Positions 1-8,585 of a stretch of DNA of 64,000 bases are shown piece after piece (the first letter of the stretch is position 1; every line of letters starts with the position of its first letter). Where the stretch lies: contig NZ_LIOL01000003.1 of the NCBI RefSeq assembly GCF_001418005.1, forward strand, positions 372,001 to 436,000, written 5' to 3'. Position numbers and translations under genes: made by a program. This DNA comes from Chelatococcus sambhunathii. Lineage in GTDB: Bacteria > Pseudomonadota > Alphaproteobacteria > Rhizobiales > Beijerinckiaceae. The notes under the pieces were generated by a model. The model made no database searches. It worked only from the letters and a program-made list of their open reading frames with translations, and was not told where the DNA came from.

Positions 1-602
1 AGCGGCAGGGTGACGTCGCGGAAGGCGCGCAGCGCGCTCGCGCCGATGGAGCGGGCGGCCTCCTCCAGCTCCCGGTCGACCGCCGAGAAGGCGGCGGTGG
101 CGATCCACACCGCATAGACGAGCCCGTGCGTGACGTGGACGAGGACGACGCCGGGAATGGTGCCGTTGAGACCGAGTCCGTAGAACAGCCGCGCGATGTT
201 GACGTAGACGGGCAGGTTCGGGAACGCCTGCGGGATGAGGAAGGCGATCAGGATGAGGCTGCGCAGCGGCAGCTTGAGCCGCGCCAGCGCATAGCCCGCC
301 GGCACGGCGAGCGCGAGCGCCGCGATCACCGTCAGGGTTGCGACGAAGACGCTGTTCGCCAGGGATTCCATGGCATTGCCGCGCGGCGAGAAGACACGCT
401 GCCAGTAGCTGAAGCCGTATTCCAGCGGCAGCGCGTGCGGGAAGTACCAGCGCTCCGCCACCGTCCACAAGACGAGATTGGTGAGCGGCCCGAAGATGAT
501 GAAGGCGAGAAGGCCGAGGACCAGCCCGCGCGGCAGCCACCAGAGGTCGATCCGCGGCAGCCGGCGGCCGGTGGCCGGTGTCGTCGTCGCGAGGCTCGTC
601 AT
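1..602 (-). CDS. ABC transporter permease, partial (cut by window start)
   Basis: Inner-membrane permease of a binding-protein-dependent importer. The visible 200 residues start MTSLATTTP and contain several hydrophobic membrane segments. Near the cut end they carry the EAA loop (ELEEAARSIGASALRAF), which contacts the ATPase, so this is the second permease of the operon. Its start codon overlaps the stop of the upstream permease by the 4-base ATGA arrangement at 599-602, which implies translational coupling. The C-terminus lies outside the window. The operon order ATPase, binding protein, permease, permease resembles Fbp/Pot-type systems for iron, polyamines or phosphonates. The substrate cannot be read from this gene. 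Confidence 0.9.
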   Translation of the reverse strand, partial: MTSLATTTPATGRRLPRIDLWWLPRGLVLGLLAFIIFGPLTNLVLWTVAERWYFPHALPLEYGFSYWQRVFSPRGNAMESLANSVFVATLTVIAALALAVPAGYALARLKLPLRSLILIAFLIPQAFPNLPVYVNIARLFYGLGLNGTIPGVVLVHVTHGLVYAVWIATAAFSAVDRELEEAARSIGASALRAFRDVTLP

Positions 603-1420
603 GCCCGGCTCCTCACGTTGTGCCTGAGGTAGATCCAGGCAATGCTCGCCGTGATGAGCAGCGAGATGAGGCCGAGCGCATTGGCGACGCCGTAGTCGCG
701 ATAGGCGTTGAGGCGGAAGGCGATGTCGGCGGTGATCATGGTCGGCGACTGGGCGTTGATCATGAGCGGCACCGACAATACCGACATCATGGTGACGAAG
801 GACAGGACGAGCCCGACGATGAGCGTCGTCGCCACCTGCGGCACGACGATCTCGATGAGGATGCGCAGGCGCGAAGCACCGAGGTTGCGCGCCGCCTCGA
901 TGGTGCCGCGGTCGAGCGAGGCCATGGCGCCGGAGACGAGCAGGGCCACGAAGGGCGCCTGCTTCCAGACGAAGGCGATGACGATGCCGCGCCAGTCGAG
1001 GAAGCTCGTCGTCTCGAGCGGCGTCAGGATACCGAGGGAGACGAGCGTGTTGTTCATCATGCCGTTCTTGGCGAGGAAGGTTCGCAGCACCTGGCCGACG
1101 ACGATGAAGGGGATGAACAGCGGCCAGCGGTAGAGCCAGCGCAGGACGGCGACGGCGTGCGGGTTCTCGCCGAGCGTGAGATAGCCGCCGATGGCGATGG
1201 CGACGAGGCCGATGATCGCCGTCGACAGGCTGACGATGACGACCGTGAACAGGATGTCCTGGCTGTAGAGGGCGAAGGCCTTGTCGAAATTGCCGAGCCC
1301 GTAGCGGCCCTCGACCTCGAAGGCGCCGACGACCGAGGCGCCGAGCGGCACGATGAAGAGCAGCGTGATCGTGGCCAGCGCCGGCAGGACGAGGATGAGG
1401 CCGAGGAGGCGTTTCGACAT
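599..1420 (-). CDS. ABC transporter permease (Pot/Fbp-like)
   Basis: A 273-residue inner-membrane permease, about the usual length for MalF/PotB-like subunits. It opens with a hydrophobic segment (LLGLILVLPALATITLLF) and has about six membrane spans. The EAA loop (EAARNLGASRLRILIEIVVP) sits at roughly residues 175-195. It is separated from the binding-protein gene by about 185 bases holding palindromic repeats, and overlaps the next permease by ATGA. Together with genes at 1-602, 1605-2741 and 2779-3930 it forms one importer. Permeases of this family take iron, polyamines, thiamine or 2-aminoethylphosphonate, and I cannot choose among them here. Confidence 0.92.
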   Translation of the reverse strand: MSKRLLGLILVLPALATITLLFIVPLGASVVGAFEVEGRYGLGNFDKAFALYSQDILFTVVIVSLSTAIIGLVAIAIGGYLTLGENPHAVAVLRWLYRWPLFIPFIVVGQVLRTFLAKNGMMNNTLVSLGILTPLETTSFLDWRGIVIAFVWKQAPFVALLVSGAMASLDRGTIEAARNLGASRLRILIEIVVPQVATTLIVGLVLSFVTMMSVLSVPLMINAQSPTMITADIAFRLNAYRDYGVANALGLISLLITASIAWIYLRHNVRSRA

Positions 1421-1465
1421 GGGGTGATCCGGTTATGCCGGGAACATTGTAGTGGAACGGTGCCG

Positions 1466-1595
1466 CCCCTCCCCCCTTATGGGGGAGGGGGGCAGCAGGC
1501 AGGAGGTCGTGCTCCTGCGTCGCGACGCCCACCCCCGGCCCTTCCCCCACAAGGGGAGAGGGGCGAATGGCGCCCGGCTGTTCCGCCGGGCGCCA
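1466..1595. repeat. Palindromic repeat block between binding-protein and permease genes
   Basis: Three inverted repeats lie in the 184-base gap. The first has arms CCCCTCCCCC (1466-1475) and GGGGGAGGGG (1481-1490). The second is a weaker C/G-rich dyad around 1540-1562. The third is a perfect 11-base stem, TGGCGCCCGGC (1568-1578) with GCCGGGCGCCA (1585-1595) and a 6-base loop. The third hairpin lies just after the binding-protein stop in the transcribed direction. It could protect the binding-protein mRNA and lower permease expression, a known arrangement in maltose-type operons. The CCTCCCC...GGGGAGG type resembles dispersed intergenic palindromes I associate with Rhizobiales; that family assignment is from memory. 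Confidence 0.7.
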
Positions 1596-1604
1596 ATGGC
1601 CCGC

Positions 1605-2741
1605 TCAGTTCGAGACCTGCCGCTCGTAGGCCTCGAGGATCGCGTTGTTGTAGGGCGCGATCGGGAAAGGCTTGCCGTTCTTGGCGAGGTCCTCCGGAGT
1701 GATGTCCTTGAACAGCTTGTTCCAGGTCGCGTCGTCGAGCTCGGCCTGGACGTGCTGGGCGTCGATGCCGGGATACCAGTTGAAGCGCTTGACGATGCCC
1801 TCGGCCTGTACCTTCGGGCTCGTCGCCATGGCGACGAACTTCTCGGCAAGCTCCCGGTTCGGACTCTTCGCCGGCACCACGTAATGCATCGGCTGGCCGG
1901 GCATGCCGGGCTCGGGCAGGATGAGCTTGAGGTCCGGCGGCAGGCGCCCGTCCGCCTGCCAGGAATAGAACATGTCGACCCACACCGGGCCCATGGCGAT
2001 TTCGCCGCGGCTCAGGAGGTCGAGCGTGCCGGCGTTGCCGGGCGTGAGGGTCGCGTGGCGCGTGAAGTCCTTGAGGCTGGCAAGCGCCTTGTCCCACTTC
2101 TTCGTCTCGGCTTCTTCGAAGGGGCCGTTCTGCAGCTTGCCGGCGTCGCCCTCGCCGAAGGCGTAGATCCAGCCCATGACGAAGCTGACACCGGAGGCGC
2201 CGCCCTTGATGCCGTTGTAGCCGAACTGCTTGGGGTTCGCCTTGGCCCATTCCGCGAGCTCAGCATAGCTCTTCGGCGGGTTGGCGAGAAGATTGGGGTT
2301 GTAGGCGAGCGCCGTCTGGCTGTTGAACATCGGCATGACATAACCGCTCACCCTGGTGCCGAGCGCCATGTCGGCATTGCCGCGGGTGACGAGCTTGCCG
2401 CTCGGGATCTTGTCGCGATAGGCCTCGAGATAGCCCGCCTCCACCATGGGGCCGGCGAACTTCTCGTGCACGACGGCGACGTCGACGTCCCATTTGGCGC
2501 TGCCGGCCTTGGCCTGGGCCTCGAAGCGCTCGAGGATCTTCTGCGAGCCGGCATCGCCGGGCCCGGTACCGACCACGCGCACCTTGGCGCCGGGATTTTC
2601 CTTTTCGAACAGCGGGCCGAGATATTCACTCACATATTCGACCATGTTCTGGTCGCCGGCGGTGACCACCGTCAGCTCGGCTGCCGCGGCCGGCGTGGCC
2701 GCCAAGCCGAGGGCGAGAGCCGCATTGAACAACGTTTTCAT
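1605..2741 (-). CDS. ABC transporter periplasmic substrate-binding protein
   Basis: Periplasmic solute receptor of 378 residues. The start at 2741 is preferred over an upstream in-frame ATG at 2825 because it begins a clear Sec signal peptide (MKTLFNAALALGLAATPAAAA, cleaved before ELTVV) and has GGAG seven to ten bases upstream. The mature part begins with a typical family 1/6 binding-protein strand (ELTVVTAGDQNMVEYV) and has the LFEKENPGAKV segment that follows. It lies between the ATPase gene (38 bases upstream) and two permeases. The overall shape is that of PotD/Fbp/2-aminoethylphosphonate receptors. The ligand is unknown. Confidence 0.92.
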   Translation of the reverse strand: MKTLFNAALALGLAATPAAAAELTVVTAGDQNMVEYVSEYLGPLFEKENPGAKVRVVGTGPGDAGSQKILERFEAQAKAGSAKWDVDVAVVHEKFAGPMVEAGYLEAYRDKIPSGKLVTRGNADMALGTRVSGYVMPMFNSQTALAYNPNLLANPPKSYAELAEWAKANPKQFGYNGIKGGASGVSFVMGWIYAFGEGDAGKLQNGPFEEAETKKWDKALASLKDFTRHATLTPGNAGTLDLLSRGEIAMGPVWVDMFYSWQADGRLPPDLKLILPEPGMPGQPMHYVVPAKSPNRELAEKFVAMATSPKVQAEGIVKRFNWYPGIDAQHVQAELDDATWNKLFKDITPEDLAKNGKPFPIAPYNNAILEAYERQVSN

Positions 2742-2778
2742 CGTTCGGTCTCCGTTATGGCGGGCGCGGGGCCCTGTG

Positions 2779-3930
2779 TCAGGCTCCGGCCAGTTCGCTA
2801 GCCTTGTCTGTCTTGTGTCCGGCAAACTCGGCCGCGGCCGGTTCGGCGCCGGGCGGGTTGAACAGGAAGAGCGCCTCAGGCGGCACGCACACCTTCACGG
2901 CCGCGTCCGGGGCGAAGGCCTGCGGCGCGTCGGCGAGAACGGTGTCGGGGCCGACGGCGACGGCGTGGCGCCAGTGGCCGCCGGGATAGCTCGCGCTCTC
3001 GATGCGGCCGGGTAGAACCAGCGTGCCCTCCGGGACATGCGCGGCATCGCCTGCCGGCACGAGCTTGGCCGCCTCGGCGCGGAAGCGGGCGACGACAGGT
3101 CCGTCGGCGAGCGGCCGCCCCGAGAGTGGCACGGCACAGGGCTCGTTCGTCGGTCCGGCCGTGATGGCGAAGCGGTCGCCCGCGACGGTTCCGACAAGGC
3201 CGATGCTGTTCTCCGCACCCATGAAGGCGGCGACAAAGGACGAGACGGGCCGGTTGTAGACCTCCTCCGGCGTGCCGGCCTGAGCGATGCGGCCGCTGTC
3301 AAGGATGACGATGCGGTCGGCCATCACCATCGCCTCCTCGCGATCGTGCGTGACATGGATTGCGGTGATGCCGAGCCGGCGCTGCAGGGCGCGGATCTCG
3401 TGCCGCACGGAGAGGCGGATGCGGGCGTCGAGGTTCGACAGCGGCTCGTCGAGCAGCAGGATCTCGGGATCGATGGCGAGCGCCCGGCCGAGGGCAACGC
3501 GCTGGCGCTGGCCGCCCGAGAGCTCGGCCGGCTTGCGGCGCGCAAGGCCGGTGAGACCGAGCAGCGCCTCCATCTCCGCGACACGCCGGGCGATCGCCTC
3601 GGCCGGCTGGTGACGCAGCTTGAGGCCATAGCCGATGTTCTGTGCCACGGTCATGTGCGGCCACAGGGCATAGGACTGGAAGACGAGAGCCATGCCCCGC
3701 TTGTCCGGCGGCAGGCGCGTCACGTCGCGGCCCGCGACGGAGACGGTTCCCGCCGAGGGCATCACAAAGCCTGCGATGGTCCGGAGCAAGGTGGTCTTGC
3801 CGCAGCCCGAGGAGCCGAGCAGGGCGACGAATTCCCCCTTGGCGATGGCGAGGTCGATGCCGTCGAGCACCGTTGTCGCGCCATAGGCGACGCTCGCCTT
3901 CTTGACCTCGAGAAACGGCGCCAGTGTCAT
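2779..3930 (-). CDS. ABC transporter ATP-binding protein (PotA/FbpC-like)
   Basis: Cytoplasmic ATPase of the importer, 383 residues. Visible motifs are Walker A GSSGCGKT (about residue 38), Q-loop FQSYALWP, signature LSGGQRQRVALGRAL, Walker B ILLLDEPLSNLDA and the H-loop VTHDREEA. About 130 C-terminal residues form the TOBE-type regulatory region found in PotA, FbpC and MalK. The start at 3930 is chosen because MTLAPFLEVKKASV begins the domain in register with the family; an upstream in-frame ATG at 4008 would add a non-conserved extension through a hairpin. It is the first gene of the minus-strand operon. Confidence 0.93.
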   Translation of the reverse strand: MTLAPFLEVKKASVAYGATTVLDGIDLAIAKGEFVALLGSSGCGKTTLLRTIAGFVMPSAGTVSVAGRDVTRLPPDKRGMALVFQSYALWPHMTVAQNIGYGLKLRHQPAEAIARRVAEMEALLGLTGLARRKPAELSGGQRQRVALGRALAIDPEILLLDEPLSNLDARIRLSVRHEIRALQRRLGITAIHVTHDREEAMVMADRIVILDSGRIAQAGTPEEVYNRPVSSFVAAFMGAENSIGLVGTVAGDRFAITAGPTNEPCAVPLSGRPLADGPVVARFRAEAAKLVPAGDAAHVPEGTLVLPGRIESASYPGGHWRHAVAVGPDTVLADAPQAFAPDAAVKVCVPPEALFLFNPPGAEPAAAEFAGHKTDKASELAGA

Positions 3931-3953
3931 CGAGCCCCCCGTTGCACAGGTGT

Positions 3954-3973
3954 GCATCGCGGAACGGCGATGC
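3954..3973. promoter_or_regulatory. Leader hairpin before ABC operon
   Basis: A perfect 7-base inverted repeat, GCATCGC and GCGATGC with a 6-base centre (GGAACG), sits 24 bases upstream of the ATPase start codon on the minus strand. Its position fits an operator or a 5' leader hairpin of the 3930-1 operon. No regulator is adjacent, apart from acoR on the other strand. Confidence 0.35.
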
Positions 3974-4136
3974 CCTGCAAGCCAGGTCGGGACATAGGTC
4001 CCATTCATAACATCCCGATGACGGTTTGGGCAGACCGGTTGCGGCGTTGCCGCCCCCTTGAGCAGGACGCTTTCTTCCCCCGGGAGCGGTTCTTGTGGGA
4101 TTGTGAATGAGCGGGTGGGCCGCCTCTCCGCTCGCC

Positions 4137-4190
4137 ATGGCCGGCCTTATCCCGGCCATCCACGATTTCGAGGCCCGCGTCAGGCGCGGG
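4137..4190. repeat. Rhizobiales-type dispersed intergenic palindrome
   Basis: Two consecutive hairpins lie in the 427-base gap between the divergent ABC operon and acoR: ATGGCCGG/CCGGCCAT with a 7-base loop (4137-4159) and CCCGCG/CGCGGG with a 5-base loop (4174-4190), followed by TATGACGG. The phrase 'ATGGCCGG...CCCGGCCATCCACG' matches my memory of a highly repeated intergenic element in Bradyrhizobium, Methylobacterium and Bosea-like genomes. The rest of this gap shows nothing I can name. Confidence 0.6.
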
Positions 4191-4357
4191 TATGACGGCG
4201 CAACGGGTTTGAGACGGTTTCACACGCACGGTCAACGGTTTGAAGCGAGGTGGAAGGCGTCGCGAGGGTTGGCCGTGCCGTCGCGGCTTGATCGGACCGG
4301 CGTCCGGGGCGACACTTCACGAAAAAATCGAACAGACATATGGGGAGGAGCGCAGCC

Positions 4358-6304
4358 ATGAGGCAGGAGCAGGCCGCCCATATCGACGAGGTCGTGCGGG
4401 TCGCCGTCGGCGAGCGGACAGCGCGCGATGCGGTGATTCAGGAGTCGTGGCGGCGGTGCGTGGACGAGCACAAGCTCGATCCCGTCGTGCTGCGCGATGC
4501 GCAGATCCTGCCCCAGGCGCAACTGCGCGAGCATCGCGACGCCATGGACGAGTTCCTGCACACCGCGCGCGTGGGGCTCGAGACGCTCTATCGGCAGGTC
4601 TGCGGCCTCGGTTATGTGCTGCTTCTCACCGATGCCAAGGGGGTCACAGTCGATTTCATCGGCGATCCCACCTTCAACGACCAGTTGCACCGGGCCGGGC
4701 TCTATCTGGGCGCCGACTGGGCCGAGACGCATATGGGTACCTGCGCCGTCGGCACCTGCATCGCCACCGGCGAGGCGCTGACGGTGCACCAAAGCGACCA
4801 TTTCGACGCGACGCACATTCCACTCACCTGCACTGCCGCCCCAATCTTCGATTCAGGCGGCACGCTCGCAGGCGTTCTCGACATCTCGGCACTGAAGTCG
4901 CCGGAGCCGAAACAAAGCCAATACCTCGCGCTCCAACTCGTCAAATCCTATGCTCACAAGATCGAGAACGCCAACCTCCTCAACAATTTCCGCAGCGAGT
5001 GGATCCTCAAGCTGGCGGCGAGCCAGGAATTCGCCGACGTCGATCCCGACTGCGTGCTGGCGATCGATGCGGGCGGGCGCATCATCGGCTTCAACGACCG
5101 CGCGCGCCGCCTCCTGCTGCGCGAAGCCGCCTTGCGCTCGATGCGCAATCCGAACCCGCTCGGGGCGATGATCAGCGACTATCTCGACTGCCGGATCGAC
5201 GACCTGCCCCTCTTCGCCCATTCGCTGCCGACGCGCCAGCGGGCGGTCCGGCTGCTGGCGAGCGGCACGACCCTCTTCGCCCAGAGCCTGCCGCCGCCGG
5301 CTCGCGCGTCGCAGCAGCCTGCGCCGGCACGGAAGGCGGCCTTGGCTCGTCCGCTCGAGACGCTCCATGGCGGCGACCCGATGATGGAGGAAGTCGTCGC
5401 CAGGGCCGCCCGGCTCGTCAACACGCAGATGAGCATCCTCATCCATGGCGAAACGGGCACCGGCAAGGAGCATCTCGCCAAGGCCATCCACGCTGCGAGC
5501 GCGCGAGCGGGAAAGCCCTTCGTCGCCGTGAACTGCGCGGCGCTGCCCGAAACGCTCATCGAGAGCGAATTGTTCGGCCACGAGCCGGGCGCCTTCACGG
5601 GCGCTGCGGCCAAGGGCAAGAAGGGCCTCGTCATCGAGGCCGACGGCGGCACGCTCTTCCTCGACGAGATCGGCGACATGCCGCTCGCGCTGCAGACCCG
5701 CCTGCTGCGCGTGCTCGCCGAGCGCGAGGTGACGCCCGTCGGCCGCACCCGGCCGGTGCCGGTTAACATCCGCGTCATCGCCGCCACGCACCGCGATCTC
5801 GTCGAGCTGGTGCGGGCCGGCGAATTCCGCGAGGACCTCTACTTCCGCCTCAACAGCGCCGTGCTCGCCCTGCCGGCGCTGCGCCAGCGCGCCGATCTCG
5901 TCTGGCTCATCGGGCACCTCATGGCCACGCACGGCGACGGCGCGCTGCCGCGGCGGCTCTCGCCCGCCGCCATGAACGCCCTTAAGGCCTATTCCTGGCC
6001 CGGCAACATCCGCGAGCTGGTCAATTGCCTCGACTATGCCCGCGCCGTCGCGACGAGCGACGTCATCGACGTTGCCGATCTGCCGCCGACCATCTTTGAG
6101 GAGGCACTGCTTCATTCCCCGGTGCCATCGCCGGCCCGCGCCGCCGTCCCGGAGGAGACGGCGCGGGCGGAGCGCCTCGTCGAGGCCTTGCGCGCGCGGC
6201 AGTGGAACGTCTCGGCGGTGGCGCGGGAATGGGGTCTCGACCGCTCCACCATCCACCGTCGCATGCGCCGCTTCGGCATCGTGCCGCCGCATAAATTGAG
6301 CTGA
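4358..6304 (+). CDS. acoR: Sigma-54-dependent activator AcoR
   Basis: Enhancer-binding activator of acetoin catabolism, 648 residues, the usual AcoR length. Residues 20-45 hold the AcoR-type leader (VIQESWRRCVDEHKLDP), about 65-200 a GAF-like sensor, and about 335-560 the AAA+ domain. That domain shows Walker A GETGTGKE (364-371), the sigma-54 contact loop GAFTGA (411-416) and Walker B GGTLFLDEIGD (430-440). A C-terminal Fis-type helix-turn-helix ends the protein. The start at 4358 is preferred to the ATG at 4340 because GGGAGGAG lies seven bases before it. It stands upstream of acoXABC, separated by a sigma-54 promoter, and is therefore its likely activator. Confidence 0.95.
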   Translation: MRQEQAAHIDEVVRVAVGERTARDAVIQESWRRCVDEHKLDPVVLRDAQILPQAQLREHRDAMDEFLHTARVGLETLYRQVCGLGYVLLLTDAKGVTVDFIGDPTFNDQLHRAGLYLGADWAETHMGTCAVGTCIATGEALTVHQSDHFDATHIPLTCTAAPIFDSGGTLAGVLDISALKSPEPKQSQYLALQLVKSYAHKIENANLLNNFRSEWILKLAASQEFADVDPDCVLAIDAGGRIIGFNDRARRLLLREAALRSMRNPNPLGAMISDYLDCRIDDLPLFAHSLPTRQRAVRLLASGTTLFAQSLPPPARASQQPAPARKAALARPLETLHGGDPMMEEVVARAARLVNTQMSILIHGETGTGKEHLAKAIHAASARAGKPFVAVNCAALPETLIESELFGHEPGAFTGAAAKGKKGLVIEADGGTLFLDEIGDMPLALQTRLLRVLAEREVTPVGRTRPVPVNIRVIAATHRDLVELVRAGEFREDLYFRLNSAVLALPALRQRADLVWLIGHLMATHGDGALPRRLSPAAMNALKAYSWPGNIRELVNCLDYARAVATSDVIDVADLPPTIFEEALLHSPVPSPARAAVPEETARAERLVEALRARQWNVSAVAREWGLDRSTIHRRMRRFGIVPPHKLS

Positions 6305-6308
6305 CGGG

Positions 6309-6324
6309 TGCCACACCTGTTGCA
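6309..6324 (+). promoter_or_regulatory. Candidate AcoR upstream activating site
   Basis: A near-perfect inverted repeat, TGCCACA-CC-TGTTGCA (one mismatch between arms), lies about 115 bases upstream of the -24/-12 element. That is the normal spacing of enhancer sites for sigma-54 activators. A further palindrome, GGCGCCGGCGCC, follows near 6345-6356. Assignment to AcoR is inferred from position. Confidence 0.4.
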
Positions 6325-6422
6325 GGCGGGGCGCCACAGCTGGGGCGCCGGCGCCTCACCAGTCCCGCCTGAGAGAACAGCCGGATTGTTTGTTTGCAAT
6401 GACTTGGCGCTGATCGCGCCGT

Positions 6423-6437
6423 TGGCATCGTCCTTGC
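6423..6437 (+). promoter_or_regulatory. Sigma-54 (-24/-12) promoter of the aco operon
   Basis: TGGCATCGTCCTTGC matches the RpoN consensus TGGCAC-N5-TTGC, with GG and GC exactly 12 bases apart. Transcription would start near 6449, about 30 bases before the acoX start codon. It lies directly downstream of acoR, whose GAFTGA loop requires sigma-54, so promoter and activator fit together. Confidence 0.85.
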
Positions 6438-6477
6438 CGCATCCTTCGCAAAAGACGACAAGCGAAGGGAGGACGGC

Positions 6478-7524
6478 TTGGGGCCCATCGTCGGCATCAT
6501 TGCCAATCCGGTCTCGGCACGCGACATCCGCCGTGTCGTCGCCAATGCGGCGAGCCTGCAGATCGCCGATCGCGCCAACATCGTGCTGCGCGTGCTCGCC
6601 GCGCTCGCCGCCTGCGGCATCGAGCAGGTGGTGATGATGCCGGAGCACGGCGGCATCCGCGGCCACGTGATGCGCGGCATCGAGCGCTCGCGCAACCAGG
6701 GCGAGACCCGCTTTCCGCATGTCACGCATCTCGACATGCCGGTCACCGGCACGGCGGAGGACAGTGCGCGTGCCGCCCGCCTCATGCACCGCGCGGGCGT
6801 CGCAGCCATCGTCGTGCTCGGCGGCGACGGCACGCACCGGGCCGTGGTCAAGGAATGCGGGCGGGTGCCGATCGCCGGCATCTCGACGGGCACCAACAAC
6901 GCCTTCCCGGAGCATCGCGAGCCGACGATCACCGGCCTCGCGGCCGGCCTAGCCGCCACCGGGCGCGTGCCGGCCAGAGTCGCCTTCGCGTCCAACAAGC
7001 GCCTCGACGTCGCGGTCGGCGAGCGACCGGCGGAGATCGCGCTCGTCGACGTCGCCTTCGTCACCGACAGCTATATCGGCGCCAGGGCGCTGTGGCGCAC
7101 CGAGACCTTCCGCGAGCTCTTCGTCACCTTCGCCGATCCGGAGGTGATCGGCATGGCGGCCATCGCCGGGCTGATCGAGCCGGTCGGGCGCGGGGAGGCG
7201 GGCGGCATGATGGTTTCGCTGGCGCCCGCCGCGACGGCGCGCACCGTCCTCAGCGCTCCCATCGCACCCGGCCTCGTGGTGCCCGTCGGCATCGACGACT
7301 GGCGGCGTATGCCGGCGGGCATCCCCTTCCACCCGCATCTGGCCGCCGGCTCCGTCGCTCTCGACGGCGAGCGCGAGATCTTCTTCGACGGGCGGGAGGC
7401 TGTCTCGGTGACGCTCACGGCCGATGCCTTCCGCACCGTGAACGTGCCCGCCGTCATGCAGTTCGCCGCGACGCACGGGCTCCTCAGGGCCGGGGCATCC
7501 CTGCTCGCCACGGCTCTCGCCTGA
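6478..7524 (+). CDS. acoX: AcoX, NAD-kinase-like protein of acetoin cluster
   Basis: A 348-residue protein of the AcoX family, related to ATP-NAD kinases. It shows an N-terminal nucleotide-binding strand (GPIVGIIANPVSARD) and the kinase signature GGDGTHR near residue 120, then STGTNN. AcoX accompanies acetoin dehydrogenase genes in many bacteria, but its exact reaction is not established and it is not essential for acetoin cleavage in the systems I know of. The start is TTG at 6478, supported by GGGAGG five bases upstream and by the sigma-54 promoter just before it. It is the first gene of the acoXABC operon; acoA follows after about 40 bases. Confidence 0.88.
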   Translation: MGPIVGIIANPVSARDIRRVVANAASLQIADRANIVLRVLAALAACGIEQVVMMPEHGGIRGHVMRGIERSRNQGETRFPHVTHLDMPVTGTAEDSARAARLMHRAGVAAIVVLGGDGTHRAVVKECGRVPIAGISTGTNNAFPEHREPTITGLAAGLAATGRVPARVAFASNKRLDVAVGERPAEIALVDVAFVTDSYIGARALWRTETFRELFVTFADPEVIGMAAIAGLIEPVGRGEAGGMMVSLAPAATARTVLSAPIAPGLVVPVGIDDWRRMPAGIPFHPHLAAGSVALDGEREIFFDGREAVSVTLTADAFRTVNVPAVMQFAATHGLLRAGASLLATALA

Positions 7525-7566
7525 ACCAACGACAACCCCAAGGGTCGACCAAAGGAGGAAATGCCG

Positions 7567-8550
7567 ATGTCCACCAATCCCTTCCCGCTCGACAAGGCGG
7601 ACCTGATGAAGGCCTACCGCACCATGCGGACCATCCGCGAATTCGAGGAGCGGCTGCATGTCGAGTTCGCCAAGGGCGACATTCCGGGCTTCGTCCACCT
7701 CTATGCGGGAGAGGAGGCCTGCGCCACCGGCATCATGATGCACCTGACCGACGTCGACCGCATCGCCTCCACGCACCGCGGCCACGGCCACTGCATCGCC
7801 AAGGGCGTCGATGTCCACGAGATGATGGCCGAGATCTACGGCAAGGCGACCGGCGCCTGCCGCGGCAAGGGCGGTTCCATGCACATCGCCGACCTCGCCA
7901 AGGGCATGATGGGGGCGAACGGCATCCTCGGCGCCGGCGCCCCGCTCGTCTGCGGCGCCGGCCTCGCGGCCAAGTTCCGCGGCGACGGCGGCGTCGGCAT
8001 CACCTTCTTCGGCGATGGCGCCTCCAACCAGGGCATGGTGCTGGAGAGCATGAACCTTGCCGCCGTGTGGAACCTGCCGGTCATCTTCGTGGTCGAGAAC
8101 AACGGCTATGCGGAATCGACCTCGGTCGATTACGCCACCGCCGTCGATTCCTATGTCGACCGCGCCTCCGGCTTCGGCCTGCCGGGCGTGACCGTGGACG
8201 GCACGGACTTCTTCGCCGTCTACGAGGCGGCCGGCGAGATGATCCGCCGCGCGCGCGAGGGCGGCGGGCCGGCGCTGCTCGAATGCAAGATGGTCCGCTT
8301 CTTCGGCCATTTCGAAGGCGACGCCCAGACCTACAAGGCCAAGGGCGAGAACGACTACAACCGCGAGCACCGCGACTGCCTGAAGATCTTCGCCGCGCGC
8401 GTGCGCGAGGCAGGCGTTGTCACGGCGGACGAATTCGCGGCGATCGACCGGGAGGTCGGGGCGCTCATCGAGGATGCGGTGGCTTCCGCCAAGGCCGCGC
8501 CGCTGCCGTCGGCACGCGACCTCACCACCGACGTCTACGTCGCCTACTGA
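7567..8550 (+). CDS. acoA: Acetoin dehydrogenase E1 alpha subunit (TPP-dependent)
   Basis: Alpha subunit of acetoin:2,6-dichlorophenolindophenol oxidoreductase, the thiamine-diphosphate E1 of the acetoin-cleaving complex that makes acetaldehyde and acetyl-CoA. The protein is 327 residues. The TPP/Mg motif begins at GDGASNQG and ends VENNGYAES, and THRGHGH is the conserved active-site stretch. The start at 7567 (MSTNPFPL) has GGAGG eight bases upstream; an ATG at 7561 is too close to it. It pairs with acoB 35 bases downstream. E1 alpha subunits for pyruvate look similar, but the aco neighbours decide the assignment. Confidence 0.93.
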   Translation: MSTNPFPLDKADLMKAYRTMRTIREFEERLHVEFAKGDIPGFVHLYAGEEACATGIMMHLTDVDRIASTHRGHGHCIAKGVDVHEMMAEIYGKATGACRGKGGSMHIADLAKGMMGANGILGAGAPLVCGAGLAAKFRGDGGVGITFFGDGASNQGMVLESMNLAAVWNLPVIFVVENNGYAESTSVDYATAVDSYVDRASGFGLPGVTVDGTDFFAVYEAAGEMIRRAREGGGPALLECKMVRFFGHFEGDAQTYKAKGENDYNREHRDCLKIFAARVREAGVVTADEFAAIDREVGALIEDAVASAKAAPLPSARDLTTDVYVAY

Positions 8551-8585
8551 CGCTCGACAGCCAAGAACATCCGGAGGAAACCGTC

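Noticed and set aside
6855-8580. Long plus-strand frame running through acoX and acoA in another register before joining acoB
   Set aside because: The residues before the acoB start are basic low-complexity sequence; acoB has its own RBS and conserved start at 8586.
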